DNA of 64,000 bases. It comes from CAJQPP01 sp963793465 (GTDB lineage Bacteria; Planctomycetota; Planctomycetia; Pirellulales; Pirellulaceae). The stretch spans positions 219,327 through 283,326 of the forward strand of contig CAWCAJ010000002.1 of NCBI GenBank assembly GCA_963793465.1. The letters run 5' to 3'. Shown one piece after another: positions 33,659 to 44,049 of this stretch (positions are counted from its first letter, which is position 1; each line of letters begins with the position of its first letter). Position numbers and translations under genes: made by a program. The notes under the pieces were generated by a model that saw only the letters and a list, made by a program, of their open reading frames with translations, was not told where the DNA came from and did no database searches.

Positions 33659-34603
33659 CTACCCTTTAGGTAGTGTGACCGGCGAAATGAAATCGTCCGG
33701 TCTAATTGTCAGCACTGAGCACTTGGCTTGGTCGAGGACGCCTTCGGCCGTGTTGCCATGCAATGCTCCCGCAATACCAGCTCGAGCATTAGTCCCCATA
33801 ACAATCAGGTCAATGTCCAATTGCTCCGCGATGGTCGCAATTGCGCGACCAGCTCCCATTTCATCACGGATCAAATGAACGCAATCATCCTGGTGACTCA
33901 ACTGAAAAGGTAAAAGAAACTTGTCGACGACAGCGGCGACTTCCGCTTCCGCTTTTTGCTCGACTTTCTCAAACTCACCCGGCATGAATCTGGACTCTAT
34001 CATCTTGGCGTCGAAAATCTCCCATGCGTGAACAACTTGAAGATTCCCAGTCTCGTACTTGGCGATCGATTGGCCCAGCTCCATGATTGCACGATTGAGT
34101 TGGTCCGCAACAACGTTGTCAGGGGCAGGATTGATGGCTGCCAAAATTCTCGTGTATCGAGGCTCGACGTCGGGGCGAACGAGCCAGAGAGCACAGGGGC
34201 ATGTGCGAATTAGGCGCCTGCTGGTAGTTCCGAAGAAACCGCTTTTCCGACTGTGGGCTTCTTTCGTAACGCGGATCACCAAATCGTGTTGTGACCGAAT
34301 AACTTCCTGGGCAATCTCAATGGATGTTTTCCCAAACAGCACGTTGGTTGAAACGTCGATTCCCTGATGTTGTAACGGGGCCGCTAACTCTTCCAATGAA
34401 CGGGCCTTCTCATTCGCGAGAACCTCGTGCGTTTGTGCCGCATCCGGCATTGCCAGTTTTGCAAGCCATGAAAACTCTGGGACGACATCGACGATTTTCA
34501 GCCGGGCTTGATTATGCTCGGCAATCCGAACTGCGCATTGCAGTGCCGGATGCGTGTCAAATCGAGTGTCAACACTTACCAGAATGTTCTGAAAACGTTT
34601 CAT
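33659..34603 (-). CDS. Universal stress protein with two UspA domains
   Basis: The 314-residue protein has two UspA domains, like UspE. Domain 1 (about 1-150) starts 'MKRFQNILVSVDTRFDTHPA' and ends 'RLIRTCPCALWLVRPD'. Domain 2 (about 155-305) ends with the ATP-binding-type motif 'LIVMGTNARAGIAGALHGNT' and 'AEGVLDQAKCSVLTIRPDDF'. The G-x2-G-x9-G-(S/T) pattern in domain 2 suggests nucleotide binding. The protein is cytoplasmic. Such proteins are induced by stress or low oxygen in other bacteria. A very similar gene sits at 37322 on the opposite strand. Confidence 0.92.
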   Translation of the reverse strand: MKRFQNILVSVDTRFDTHPALQCAVRIAEHNQARLKIVDVVPEFSWLAKLAMPDAAQTHEVLANEKARSLEELAAPLQHQGIDVSTNVLFGKTSIEIAQEVIRSQHDLVIRVTKEAHSRKSGFFGTTSRRLIRTCPCALWLVRPDVEPRYTRILAAINPAPDNVVADQLNRAIMELGQSIAKYETGNLQVVHAWEIFDAKMIESRFMPGEFEKVEQKAEAEVAAVVDKFLLPFQLSHQDDCVHLIRDEMGAGRAIATIAEQLDIDLIVMGTNARAGIAGALHGNTAEGVLDQAKCSVLTIRPDDFISPVTLPKG

Positions 34604-34689
34604 TGATTGTCCCTTAAATCAAAAAGGAATTAATTTTCTCGAAGTCGATGGCTGATTCGCCCGCCGCAATGCGTTTTCAAATCAACAAT

Positions 34690-35674
34690 TTACGTCAAGT
34701 GGTCTTCGAAATCGTCGCGTTCCATTACAACCGGCCATTTGAAGCCTGCGGGTTCTATCGCCAGCACGGAACACTGCAGAAATGGCAACAGCTTTTCCGC
34801 AGTTTTTCCCATCTTTAAGCCAAACACACCCGCACGGGCAATCGTTCCCAGGACGACAGGTTCAATCTCATGTCGTTCCGCGCAATCAAGTATCACTCCA
34901 ACTGCGTCGCCAGATTCAACGTGAACCCGGGCTTCAGACGCGCCCAAATCGTCCAACTGTTTTCGAATTCGCGCTTTGATTTCATCCTGCCTGTGTCGTT
35001 CTACACGCGATCTGACAGGAGGTTCGAATTCGATCGCTTGCAGTACGTGCAGTTCCGTATTTCGATTTCTGGAAAACCGGTAACCCAACTCATGTGCGGC
35101 ATCGCCAACGTCGGTCAAGTCGGTGCGCCACGAGTACGGACCCGACCCGTTCATCGCCATCTTTAACGGGCTTGTTGATCCAGACCGGGCAAGGACATGT
35201 CCAAAGAATCTTGAGGCCCGTGCTACCAAACAACATCCGCTTTATCGGCCCTTGATTTCGAGTTCCAGCTATGACGATGTCATGGTTATTTCGAGTGACT
35301 TCAGGCACGATTCCAACCCAACACTTACCGATTACGGCTTTGCTTTTCGTTCTTCATCCACGTTTGGTCGAGGCCTCCGAAATCTCGGCCAAAACTTCGT
35401 TTACGTGCGGCTCAACGGACCGTGCGACTCAACGGACCGTGCGGCTCAACGGACTTGTAAATGTTGCCTTGAGCCATCAGGATCTGCCGGTCACATGACA
35501 GCTGCCCTGTTCCCGGCGGCAAGACATAAAACAAAAAATCGGCAGAGTTACCTCTGGCTCAGCCATTCCGCTCGCGCGATGGTTTTTTTTCGTCGTCGGA
35601 GGCAGCTGAACAAAAACGAACCGCTTTTTGTCCGCTAGATCCACAGAGACAAGGGTCTTTTTCAATTGGTTCAT
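34690..35674 (-). pseudogene. Universal stress protein, frameshifted
   Basis: Three pieces in different frames make up one tandem UspA protein. The N-terminus is 'MNQLKKTLVSVDLADKKRFV' (from 35674). The middle is 'EVTRNNHDIVIAGTRNQGPI' and 'FGSTGLKILWTCPCPVWINK' (near 35300-35170). The C-terminal domain is 'TDLTDVGDAAHELGYRFSRN' to 'ARAGVFGLKMGKTAEKLLPF' (stop 34690). At least two frameshifts (about 35130 and 35310-35480) and a 17-bp triplication at 35404-35454 break it. It could still produce a truncated C-terminal Usp domain, but is most simply a pseudogene. Confidence 0.7.
35404..35454. repeat. 17-bp tandem repeat, three copies, inside broken Usp gene
   Basis: cgtgcggctcaacggac (35404-35420), cgtgcgactcaacggac (35421-35437) and cgtgcggctcaacggac (35438-35454) are contiguous. 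Being 51 bp in total, the array itself preserves frame. Confidence 0.95.
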
Positions 35675-35701
35675 CAATTTGCTTTCTTCGTCGTCAACCA
35701 A

Positions 35702-36607
35702 TCATTTCACTAGAGATGCTTGATAGATCATAATGCTGTGATGGAGGGTGGGGCAAATTGATGCAAAAGCCGTGCCGAAGGTCTATTTGATCGCAGAGGT
35801 GCCCAGTGGTTGACGTCGTGAGGAGGTGTGATCGTTCTGACAGCCTGGTCAATCACAGTAAATTCAACTTTCCGCAACGCTTGGGTCGCCCGAGTAGATT
35901 GGCAAACCGCATTGATCGTCGATCGCGATGTTCGTGCAGCTCCTCCGAATCAAGGTCCTCTGACGATTGGTTTGCACGGTTTTCGAGTGCGATTGGACTA
36001 ATAGATCATTGGACAAACAGGCATTGAAAAACGAATTGGTGGAAATGTCAGGAAATGGTCTATGCTTTCACCAATAAGGCAACACCAACCAGTTTGACCG
36101 TCCATTGCAAGCGACTCGCATTGGCTATTTTAAATGCAGAGTTAAATGCAGAGACAACAGCTGTGCGGATTCGCATTGTGGGAAGCAGGCGCTACCAGCA
36201 TCGCTCACTAACTTACATCAGCCCATGAGTCGATCTACGAGCAATCAGGAATTGGATAAGTTCTGGCATTCTTTTTGCGTCGTAATCAGACCCGGTTTAC
36301 TGCGTTTTTTTATTTGTCATCGCAAGCGATGACGGAGATCATACAAAAACATCCGAATGGTGGCATTTTAAGGTGCCGATCAACCATCAGGTCGCAGACA
36401 TGATCACAGAAAGCACCCTGCTGGATCATCACATCGAATGTGTGTTGGACGACGAGTGTCAAGTTGGTTTTGCAGGACGGTCGACATATACGAGATCGTA
36501 AGATCAAGAGTCGCAACTGAAGATATCAGATTCACGAACCGCGTGAGAAAGAGCGAAACACACCAGGCTTTACGCTGTCGCTAAATCGAATGTAACAAGG
36601 AGTTGAT
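35702..36607. other. About 900 bp without a recognisable gene
   Basis: AT-richer by eye than the flanks. Both strands contain only short frames. No family similarity, RNA gene or terminator could be supported. In its setting it is probably decayed coding sequence from the stress-gene block. Confidence 0.45.
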
Positions 36608-36988
36608 ATGCCAATCGCCAAAACAACTCAGACGATGTCCAATTCCTGTGAGCATTTGTTTCGGATGCCTGCAAAGCCGAACGACTGAGATTGCAGGGCT
36701 GAGGCACATGCTGCGACTCTGCTTGAGTCGCACCCTGATTTCCGAGCACGCTGCGATTGGGTGTTGGTTAGGTGTGAGGATCGGTGTTTGACATATGGCG
36801 GAAAGCGGCCTTCGTATTATTTGAAACGGCTTGCTCAGGAAGCTCTTCGCAAACTCGCAGGAATTAACCGGATTGAAAATCGAATCGACGTGGCTAGCCC
36901 AGTTGGCGAATTGGAACCTTGCCAGCAATCCGGCATTGTTACGACGGCTAATTCACCGATATTCACATCCAACAAAAAGCCACGTTGA
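36608..36988 (+). pseudogene. BON-domain protein, interrupted by an in-frame stop
   Basis: The frame from ATG 36608 begins MPIAKTTQTMSNSCEHLFRM, meets TGA near 36687, and continues as 'AEAHAATLLESHPDFRARCD', 'WVLVRCEDRCLTYGGKRPSY' and 'YLKRLAQEALRKLAGINRIE' followed by NRIDV. The second part fits the BON domain (strand, G, 'S-Y-Y-L-K-x-L-A-Q', helix, 'R-I-x-N-x-I-x-V'). BON proteins bind membranes or phospholipid and are common in stress islands with Usp genes. A shorter product from the TTG at 36761 is possible. Confidence 0.55.
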
Positions 36989-37321
36989 CAAATCCGAGTC
37001 AAGGGTGCGTTGAGCGGATCGTCAAGCCGGCCCATTCCAAGGCATTCCCGGCTACCCAGGAATGTTCGGAGATTGGAACCGATAGGTTTGACTACCAACA
37101 CAAAACAGGTGATTTCATCCAAGACTGATTCTACCGTGCTGCCAAGTTAAAGTGGGAGCGGGTGGTTCAGCGAAGCCCACGCCCGATTTCGGCATGGAGG
37201 TTGCGGTAGCTACCGAAACCCCAAGGTCTTGACGGCAATTTCGGGGCAGACGGAATGAAAGCAAATCGCGCAATTGCACTTTGGATTTCACCAAAAACAT
37301 AGTCAAAAGGATAATTCCACG

Positions 37322-38215
37322 ATGAAACGATTCAGGAAAATACTTGTCGCTACCGATACTCGGCTCGACGAGCACCCAATTGTCGATCAAGCCGCAGAAA
37401 TCGCTCAACAGAATAACGCGACTCTCAAAATCGTCGATATTGTCCCCGAGTTTTCCTGGATCGCAAGAAAAACGACTAGCGATCTTGAAAAGATGCGAGA
37501 CCTGTACTCCCAAGAAAAGAAAGAAAAACTGGAAGCCCTGGCAGCACCTATTCGCAGCAAGGGAATCGAAGTGGAGACAAAAATCATGTCTGGCAAGACA
37601 TCTGTCGAGATCATCCGCGAAGTGCTGCGAGGCGAGCATGATCTGGTCATGGCGGTCGCCAAAGGAAAGAACAGTACTCGCAAGGGGTTCTTTGGGCAGA
37701 CCGCGTTTCGCCTGCTGCGAAAATGCCCAAGCGCCGTCTGGTTGGTTTCGCCTGGGGCGTCGTCGAAGGTCAAGCATGTTTTGGGTTGCGTTGATATTTC
37801 CAGCGACCAACCATTGGATGCTGAACTGAATGACAAGATCTACGAGATAACGGCGTCGATTGGTCAGCGTCACGACGCCCGTTTCTCGGTACTGCATGCG
37901 TGGGTTATGGTTGATGAAGCCTTGCTCAGTAGGAAACTTGCCCCCAGGGAAGTCGCAGCGTATGAACGGGATGACCGCGATTACAAGAAGAAGCTGTTCG
38001 ACAAATTTCTGGCACAACACGAAAGCAGCACTGATTCCGAAAACGTCCACATGATCAAAGGCTTCGCCCCTGAGGTTATTTCCTCATTCGTTGCAGAGAA
38101 TGGCGTCGACTTGGTGGTCATGGGAACGGTCGCTCGCTCCGGGCTGCTGGGCATACTCATGGGTAATACCGCAGAGAAAATTCTCGATCGTCTCGAGTGT
38201 TCAGTTCTTGCTTGA
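37322..38215 (+). CDS. Universal stress protein with two UspA domains
   Basis: The 297-residue protein starts at ATG 37322 after AAAGGA. It is a close paralogue of the protein at 33659-34603: 'MKRFRKILVATDTRLDEHPI' and 'LKIVDIVPEFSWIARKT' in domain 1, and 'VDLVVMGTVARSGLLGILMG' and 'NTAEKILDRLECSVLA' in domain 2. The C-terminus stops right after 'ECSVLA', where the paralogue has another 18 residues, so it is slightly truncated. It is cytoplasmic, with a likely nucleotide-binding domain 2. It lies upstream of the broken P-type ATPase, in the same direction. Confidence 0.9.
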   Translation: MKRFRKILVATDTRLDEHPIVDQAAEIAQQNNATLKIVDIVPEFSWIARKTTSDLEKMRDLYSQEKKEKLEALAAPIRSKGIEVETKIMSGKTSVEIIREVLRGEHDLVMAVAKGKNSTRKGFFGQTAFRLLRKCPSAVWLVSPGASSKVKHVLGCVDISSDQPLDAELNDKIYEITASIGQRHDARFSVLHAWVMVDEALLSRKLAPREVAAYERDDRDYKKKLFDKFLAQHESSTDSENVHMIKGFAPEVISSFVAENGVDLVVMGTVARSGLLGILMGNTAEKILDRLECSVLA

Positions 38216-38392
38216 AGCCATTCAGTTTCAAGAGCCCCATTCAAGTTTGACATCCAATCAGTCTGCTCACAGCCCAAACCAGGTTGGCGTTTCCAATCAA
38301 CAAACAAGCGAGATGCGGAACAATCTTCACATTGAATTGGGCTGACTTCACCAGCGGTCAAACCAGGCAACTCGAAGAGTCAAAGAATACGA

Positions 38393-41226
38393 ATGGAAAC
38401 AATTCTCAGTAAACACTGGCATCACTGCCGGAATCCGAAGTTCTTGATCTATTGGAAACCGATCTGGACCGCGGATTGGATCTCTTTGCGGTCGAGAACC
38501 GGCAAGATCGTTTTGGGCCGAACGCGATCACACAAAGAAAAGGCCAGGGGCCGCTCGTTCGTTTCCTGCTGCAGTTCCATCAGCCTCTGGTTTATATCCT
38601 GTTGGCCGCAGGATTGACTACGGCGTTCCTCCAGGAATGGGTGGACTCCGGCGTGATCTTTGCTGTTGTATTGATGAATGCGGCCATCGGCTTCCTCCAG
38701 GAATCGAAAGCACTCAAAGCGATCAATGCGCTTGCCAAAGCGATGACCAGCGACGCAACGGTGTTGCGGGCCGGGGAGAAAAAACTTATCTCAGCGACCG
38801 AGCTTGTTCCAGGCGACGTCGTGTTCCTGCAATCGGGAGACAAGGTTCCCGCAGATATGCGACTCCTTCGCTGTCGTGAACTGCAGGCCGATGAGTCGAC
38901 GCTGACCGGTGAATCCGTGCCGGTTGAAAAGGGTGTCCAAACACTTGATCGCGACACGGTTCTCGCTGATCGTCGCAACATGGTCTATTCATCAACGCTG
39001 GTGTACCTACGGAACGGCCACAGGCATCGTGGTCGGCACCGGCGATAACTCGGAGATCGGCCGCATTTCCGAATTGATTTCTACTGCGGAGGTTTTGGCG
39101 ACTCCATTGACCCGCAAGATTGCTCATTTCAGCGGCATCATGCTTTACGTGATTCTCGGCATGGCCGCCGCGACGTTTCTCGTCGGCATCATCCGGGGCG
39201 AACCGCATTGGACATGTTTATGGCTGCGGTCGCTTTGGCCGTGGGCGCGATTCCGGAAGGCTTGCCGGCAGCAGTGACCATCACTTTGGCGATTGGCGTC
39301 GGCAAAATGGCGAAGCGACACGCAATTATTCGCAAACTACCGGCGGTCGAGACTCTGGGCAGCACGACGGTCATCTGTTCCGACAAAACGGGAACGTTGA
39401 CGCAAAACCAGATGACGGTTCGGGAAGTGTTTGCCGGGGGCGAGATGTTCACTGTCTCGGGTGTCGGCTATGCACCGGAAGGGGTGTTTTCGTGTGACGG
39501 TCAAACCGTTGATGCACGTCAACGGCCGGTGCTCATCGAGTGCCTGAAGGCCGGGCTGCTGTGCAACGACTCGGCACTCGTTCAAACAGAAGAGGGATGG
39601 CAAGTCGAAGGCGATCCCACGGAAGCGGCCTTGATTGTCTCTGCCTGTAAAGCCGGTCTTTCTCCTGAAACTGTGAAGCAAGAGCTGCCGCGATTGGACG
39701 CGATCCCGTTCGAGTCACAGCATCAGTACATGGCGACATTGCATGATCCGGGATCAGGCGAATCGCCGGTCGCCTATCTGAAAGGCTCGATCGAAAGCAT
39801 CCTTCAACGTTGCGACGATGTGTTCGGCAACGGCGGTCGGTCAACGTTGCTGGATTCTGACTCGGTGCATCGACGTGTTGATGAAATGGCAGCCGATGGC
39901 TTGCGAGTGCTCGCGCTTGCTCGTGTCGAACTTCCGGCTGGGAACAAAGTCGATTCAGCACCGGGACGTCGCGAGCGGACTCAGCTTACTTGGGTTGCAG
40001 GGAATGATCGACCCGCCGCGACCTGAAGCCGTTGAAGCTGTCCGCGCTTGCCAGGCTGCCGGGATTCGAGTGAAAATGATTACGGGGGATCATGCTGGAA
40101 CAGCTGCCGCGATTGCTGCGCAGATCGGCCTGGACGGTGCCGAGCGGAACGGCGCAACAGACAAAGTGATTACAGGCAAAATGCTGGCGGAGCTGTCCGA
40201 CACAGAACTTCTCGACGCCGCCGAAAGGACGGCGGTTTTCGCACGAGTTGCGCCGGAACAAAAACTACGACTGGTGAAGGCATTACAGCATCGAGGCAAC
40301 AGTCGTGGCCATGACCGGCGATGGTGTGAACGATGCCCCGGCTTTGCGTCGGGCCGACATCGGCGTGGCGATGGGAATTACCGGTACGGAAGTCGCCAAG
40401 GAAGCTGCCGACATGGTGCTGACGGACGATAATTTCTCGTCGATCGAGGCGGCCATCGAAGAAGGTCGGGGAGTGTTCGACAATCTCGTCAAGTTTATAA
40501 CGTGGACCATGCCGACGAGTATCGCTGAGGGACTTGTAATCATGCTGGCCGTGTTTGCAGGTGCGATGCTACCGATCCTGCCAGTACAGGCCCTGTGGAT
40601 CAACATGACGACTGCCGTGTTACTCGGCCTGATGCTTGCTTTCGAACCGAAGGAACCCGGCATTATGGATCGCCCGTCGCGCGATCCCGCCAGCCCTTTG
40701 CTCAACAGAACACTGGTGGTGCGAATTCTGATTGTAAGCGCACTACTGATACTGGGATCATTCGGTTTACTTGCCTGGGAGTTGTCGCACGGTGAAACAG
40801 AAGCTGCTGCGCGCACCGTGGTTGTAAACGTCATCGTGATTGGAGAACTATTCTACCTCTTCAACTGTAGGTCGTTGACTTTGTCGATGTTTGCGGTCGG
40901 CGTTTTCAGTAACCGTTGGCTGCTCGGTCGGTGTTGGGCTGATGGCGGCTCTACAGCTTGCATTCACGTACGTGCCTATTATGAACCGTACGTTCGACAG
41001 CGAGCCCATTGGAGTAACTGAATGGATTCTTATCCTTGGTGTTGGAGTGTTGATTTACGCCGTCGTCGGGATTGAAAAGTGGCTGCGCCGCGGAATGCTG
41101 CTGGTTTTGATCAGGTGCAGGGATAGGATGCACGCTTTGTGCATGCGAGGTAGTTCGTGGATGACCAGGAGTTCAATAAACTGCACTCTGCTCGATGCGA
41201 TCGCCTTTCAAATGATTTTTGATTGA
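38393..41226 (+). pseudogene. P-type cation-transporting ATPase (Ca2+/cation type), multiply frameshifted
   Basis: All parts of a P2-type ATPase are present but spread over several frames. They are: N-terminal 'LDLFAVENRQDRFGPNAIT'; actuator 'LTGESVPVEKG' (38.9 kb); 'ATGIVVGTGDNSEIGRISEL'; 'ALAVGAIPEGLPAAVTITLA'; phosphorylation site 'CSDKTGTLTQNQMTVREV' (39.38 kb); 'KMITGDHAGTAAAIAAQIGL'; hinge 'MTGDGVNDAPALRRADIGVA' (40.31 kb); and C-terminal membrane helices to about 41.1 kb. Frame changes occur near 38.43, 39.01, 39.21, 40.0, 40.30 and 40.9 kb, mostly single-base and not in homopolymers; at 39.01 kb an extra T explains the shift. No catalytic residue looks mutated. An intact gene would pump cations out of the cytoplasm. 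Confidence 0.85.
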
Positions 41227-41241
41227 AAGAAAATATTGCCA

Positions 41242-42271
41242 ATGGTTGTGGTTTCACTTGAATTTCTGGCGTTGGCCGCTGTGGTGGCTCTGGCTGGAAC
41301 ATTCCTGGTACGGTCTGCCGACCAGATTGCAGAAATCACTCGACTCGGTCGGCTCCTTGATCGGCAGCGTGCTGCTTGCGGCAGCGACTTCACTGCCCGA
41401 GTTGACCGTCGATGTGTCGGCGGTACGACAGGGAATGCCCGATCTCGCGGCTGGTGATTTGTTTGGCAGCAGCTTGATGAATCTGATGATTCTGGCCGTC
41501 CTGGATCTGGTTCACCGTTCCGGCGGAAAGATGTTTTCGCGCGAGTCCGCCGCGCACGCACTCTCGGCGCACGTTGAGCATCGCCTTTACCGCCATCGCT
41601 GGCATGGCGATTCTTATCGGCACCTCACGAATGCCGGGATTCTCCTTTCTGGGATCGGAATCTGGTCATGGGGAATACTCATGGCTTACTTATTCGGCGT
41701 CCGAATGATCTTCCTTGACCAACGGATTTCTGCGCGGCAGCGGCAGAAGCTGCGGACTTCGGCTGAGCCGGACGGAATTGGCAAACAACAAATCCAAACG
41801 CCATTATGGAAGCCGGTCGTTGTTTTCTCGTTGGCGGCAATCGTGATCTTTTTCACCGGGCCACGTCTGGCTCACGTGGCGGGCCAACTGGCCGATTTCT
41901 CGGGCTGGGCAAGACTTTCGTAGGCACGATCTTTCCTCGCAATCACCACTTCCTTGCCAGAGTGGGTGGCATGCATCACGGCGATGCGAATGAAAGCATT
42001 TGATCTTGTAATCGGCAACGTATTTGGCAGCAACGCGTTCAACATGCTTCTGTTTTTGCCTCTGGACGCTGCGCACTCGGGTTCGCTCTTCGCCGACATT
42101 TCACCGTCGCATGGGGTCACGGCGTTGGCGGTAATCCTTGCAACCTCTGTTGCCATCCTGGGACAACTCTATCAAGTCGAAAAACGGCGGCGGGTGGTCG
42201 AACCAGACGCAATACTGATGTTGCTGATCCTGGCTGGAGCCCTGTTCCTCGTTTACCGGCTCTCGCATTAA
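41242..42271 (+). pseudogene. Na+/Ca2+ exchanger family (CaCA) protein, frameshifted
   Basis: The start at ATG 41242 reads 'MVVVSLEFLALAAVVALAGT' and 'FLVRSADQIAEITRLG'. After one shift (about 41350) the next frame gives the first alpha repeat 'GSVLLAAATSLPELTVDVSA' and 'GDLFGSSLMNLMILAV'. Compensating shifts lie near 41570-41650 and about 41900. The last frame gives the second alpha repeat 'FDLVIGNVFGSNAFNMLLFL' and terminal helices to 42271. The two inverted alpha repeats identify the cation/Ca2+ exchanger superfamily. Its position after a cation ATPase suggests a former ion-homeostasis pair. Confidence 0.8.
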
Positions 42272-42408
42272 CGACGCCGCTGGTTCATGATCGAAAATGC
42301 GTTTTTCAACCGCAGATGAGGCAAGAATTACGGCGGCCAAATGCAAGCCCAGAATTAATAAAACGGGCTTTGAAACACCCTCGAGTTTTGGGTGACCATC
42401 GTGAAAGC

Positions 42409-42738
42409 TCACAGGAACGGAGTTAGCACTCGAGCAAGACCGTCTCGCAGCCTTACGATCAAGCTGCGACCATCAACGTCGGCCAGTTTACATTCTCGCG
42501 AAGTTGCGATTGTACGATCCGCGATTTCAAGCAGCAAATTGGCAAGTTTGCGATCATAGCACTCGACGTTGAACTCAAAATTCAAACGCAAGCTGCGAGG
42601 ATCCCAGTTCATCGAACCAATCAAAGACCATTGCTCGTCAACGATCATTAGTTTGCTATGGTCAAACGGTGCTGGAGATCGCCATAATCGACATCCTCGT
42701 TCCAAGAGGAGGAATTCAGGGGAGGAATTCAGGGACAC
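42409..42738 (-). pseudogene. Cardiolipin synthase-like (phospholipase D) C-terminal fragment
   Basis: The frame contains 'SPAPFDHSKLMIVDEQWSLI' (H-x-K-x4-D catalytic motif) and 'GSMNWDPRSLRLNFEFNVEC', the second PLD motif and its surroundings in cardiolipin synthases, with a normal-looking C-terminal end. The N-terminal half, including the first HKD motif, is missing. The first 9-10 codons of the frame are derived from the 33-bp repeats flanking the transposase, so the gene is cut precisely where that repeat array begins (about 42709). No other part of the gene is found beyond the transposase. Confidence 0.75.
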
Positions 42739-42786
42739 CCGTTTTTAGTCTGCGGAGGAATTCAGGGACACCCGTTTTTGGTCTGC
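42709..42786. repeat. 33-bp direct repeats upstream of RAYT transposase
   Basis: Two copies of a 33-bp unit (42721-42753 and 42754-42786; ggaggaattcagggacaccc followed by gtttttagtctgc, one mismatch) follow a partial copy at about 42709-42720. The core ttcagggacacccgttttt looks like a repeat family linked to this transposase type. Confidence 0.9.
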
Positions 42787-42909
42787 TATCTGCTTGATCG
42801 TGGATATGCCTTTTTGTACACTTGCTGGCGGTTGGGAACGAAGCGTGGCCAGGGAAGGCGGGAAACCGAGCGGCTGAGATGGTGTGCTTGGCACCCAAGG
42901 AGCTCCCTG

Positions 42910-44049
42910 ATGGCCAGACTGGCCCGCGGCGAATACCTGGACCCGCAACGCATCCAGATCGTGCACACCACACAACGCTGTGTGCGTCGTGCCTTCCTCT
43001 GTGGCAGCGACCCCCTGACCGGCAAGTGCTTTGAACACCGTCGGCAATGGATCCGTGACCGCCTGGAGTTCCTGGCCTCGGTGTTCGGCATCGACTGCCT
43101 GACCTTCAGTGTGATGAACAACCACCTGCATTTGATCCTGCGTAGCCGACCGGACGTGGTGCGACAATGGACCGACGAGCAGGTGGCCCGCCGCTGGCTG
43201 CGACTGTTCCCCCGGCGACGGCTGCCCGACGGTCAACCGGCGGTGCCCGAACCGGCGGAGCTGAACACGCTGTTGCACGACCCTGGCAGGCTGGCGGAGT
43301 TGCGAATCCGGCTCTCGGATATCAGCTGGTGGATGCGTTGCACGTCCGAGGTGATCGCCCGCCAAGCCAACCGGGAGGACCAGTGTCGGGGTCACTTCTG
43401 GGAGGGTCGCTTTGGGGCTCAAATGATCACCGACACGGCCAGCTTGCTGGCCTGCGCCATGTACGTGGACCTGAACCCGATCCGGGCCGCCATGGCCGAT
43501 ACTCCCGAAGCGTCGCGTTTTACAGGCGCCAAGGAACGCCTGGATGACTGGCGTCAGTGCACATCCACTGGAAAAGGCACACCGTCCGGTCGGCGGAACG
43601 GTAAACGGCCAGTCGCCAAGCAAGGTTCCCCAGACCGGACCGGAAACTCGCGGCGTTGGGAGCGTCGTGGTCAGGGGCCACGCAGTGGCTGGATGAGTCC
43701 CCTGGAAATCAACGAGAAATCGGATCCAGTGGGCGCCGACGCCAGTGCCAACGGACGCCGTGCCAGTTGCAAGGGCTTTTTGCCGTTGTCGCTGAGCCGT
43801 TACTTGCAATTGCTGGATTGGACCGGACGCCAATTGCGGGCTGACAAGCGGGGTGCGATCCCGGCCGATTTGGCTCCGATCCTGCAACGCCTGGGTTTGG
43901 ACGCGGCCAACTGGTGCGACCTGGTGCTGCGGTTTGGCCGGCTTTTCAAACGGGTGGCCGGGGGTCCCCCGGCGGTCGCCGCGGAGGCCAAACGCCGCGG
44001 TCAGAACTGGATGCAGGCGCCGGGCGCGGCGCTGTTGCACGCGGCCTGA
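42910..44049 (+). CDS. REP-associated tyrosine transposase (RAYT, Y1 HUH family)
   Basis: The 379-residue protein starts at ATG 42910 (MARLARGEYLDPQRIQIVHT). The HUH motif is 'MNNHLHLIL' with His 72 and His 74, and the catalytic Tyr is in 'AMYVDLNPIRAAMA' (about residue 185), after 'GHFWEGRFGAQ'. This is the Y1 transposase fold of the IS200/IS605-related REP-associated group. The C-terminal 180 residues are an extension with Arg/Gly-rich and helical parts. An upstream in-frame extension to 42778 crosses the repeats and is rejected. Such enzymes act on short palindromic repeats around their gene. The gene is intact, though everything next to it is broken. Confidence 0.92.
   Translation: MARLARGEYLDPQRIQIVHTTQRCVRRAFLCGSDPLTGKCFEHRRQWIRDRLEFLASVFGIDCLTFSVMNNHLHLILRSRPDVVRQWTDEQVARRWLRLFPRRRLPDGQPAVPEPAELNTLLHDPGRLAELRIRLSDISWWMRCTSEVIARQANREDQCRGHFWEGRFGAQMITDTASLLACAMYVDLNPIRAAMADTPEASRFTGAKERLDDWRQCTSTGKGTPSGRRNGKRPVAKQGSPDRTGNSRRWERRGQGPRSGWMSPLEINEKSDPVGADASANGRRASCKGFLPLSLSRYLQLLDWTGRQLRADKRGAIPADLAPILQRLGLDAANWCDLVLRFGRLFKRVAGGPPAVAAEAKRRGQNWMQAPGAALLHAA

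Noticed and set aside
35756..36030. Small coding frame after the broken Usp gene
   Set aside because: Neither strand gives recognisable similarity or a credible ribosome-binding site; it is treated as decayed DNA.
37115..38050. Minus-strand frame of about 310 codons opposite the Usp gene at 37322
   Set aside because: The plus strand encodes an unmistakable tandem UspA protein; the minus frame has no similarity.
42745..44040. Long minus-strand open frame (about 430 codons) opposite the RAYT gene
   Set aside because: It is a mirror of the transposase codon pattern in GC-rich DNA; the plus strand carries clear HUH and Tyr motifs and the minus frame has none.
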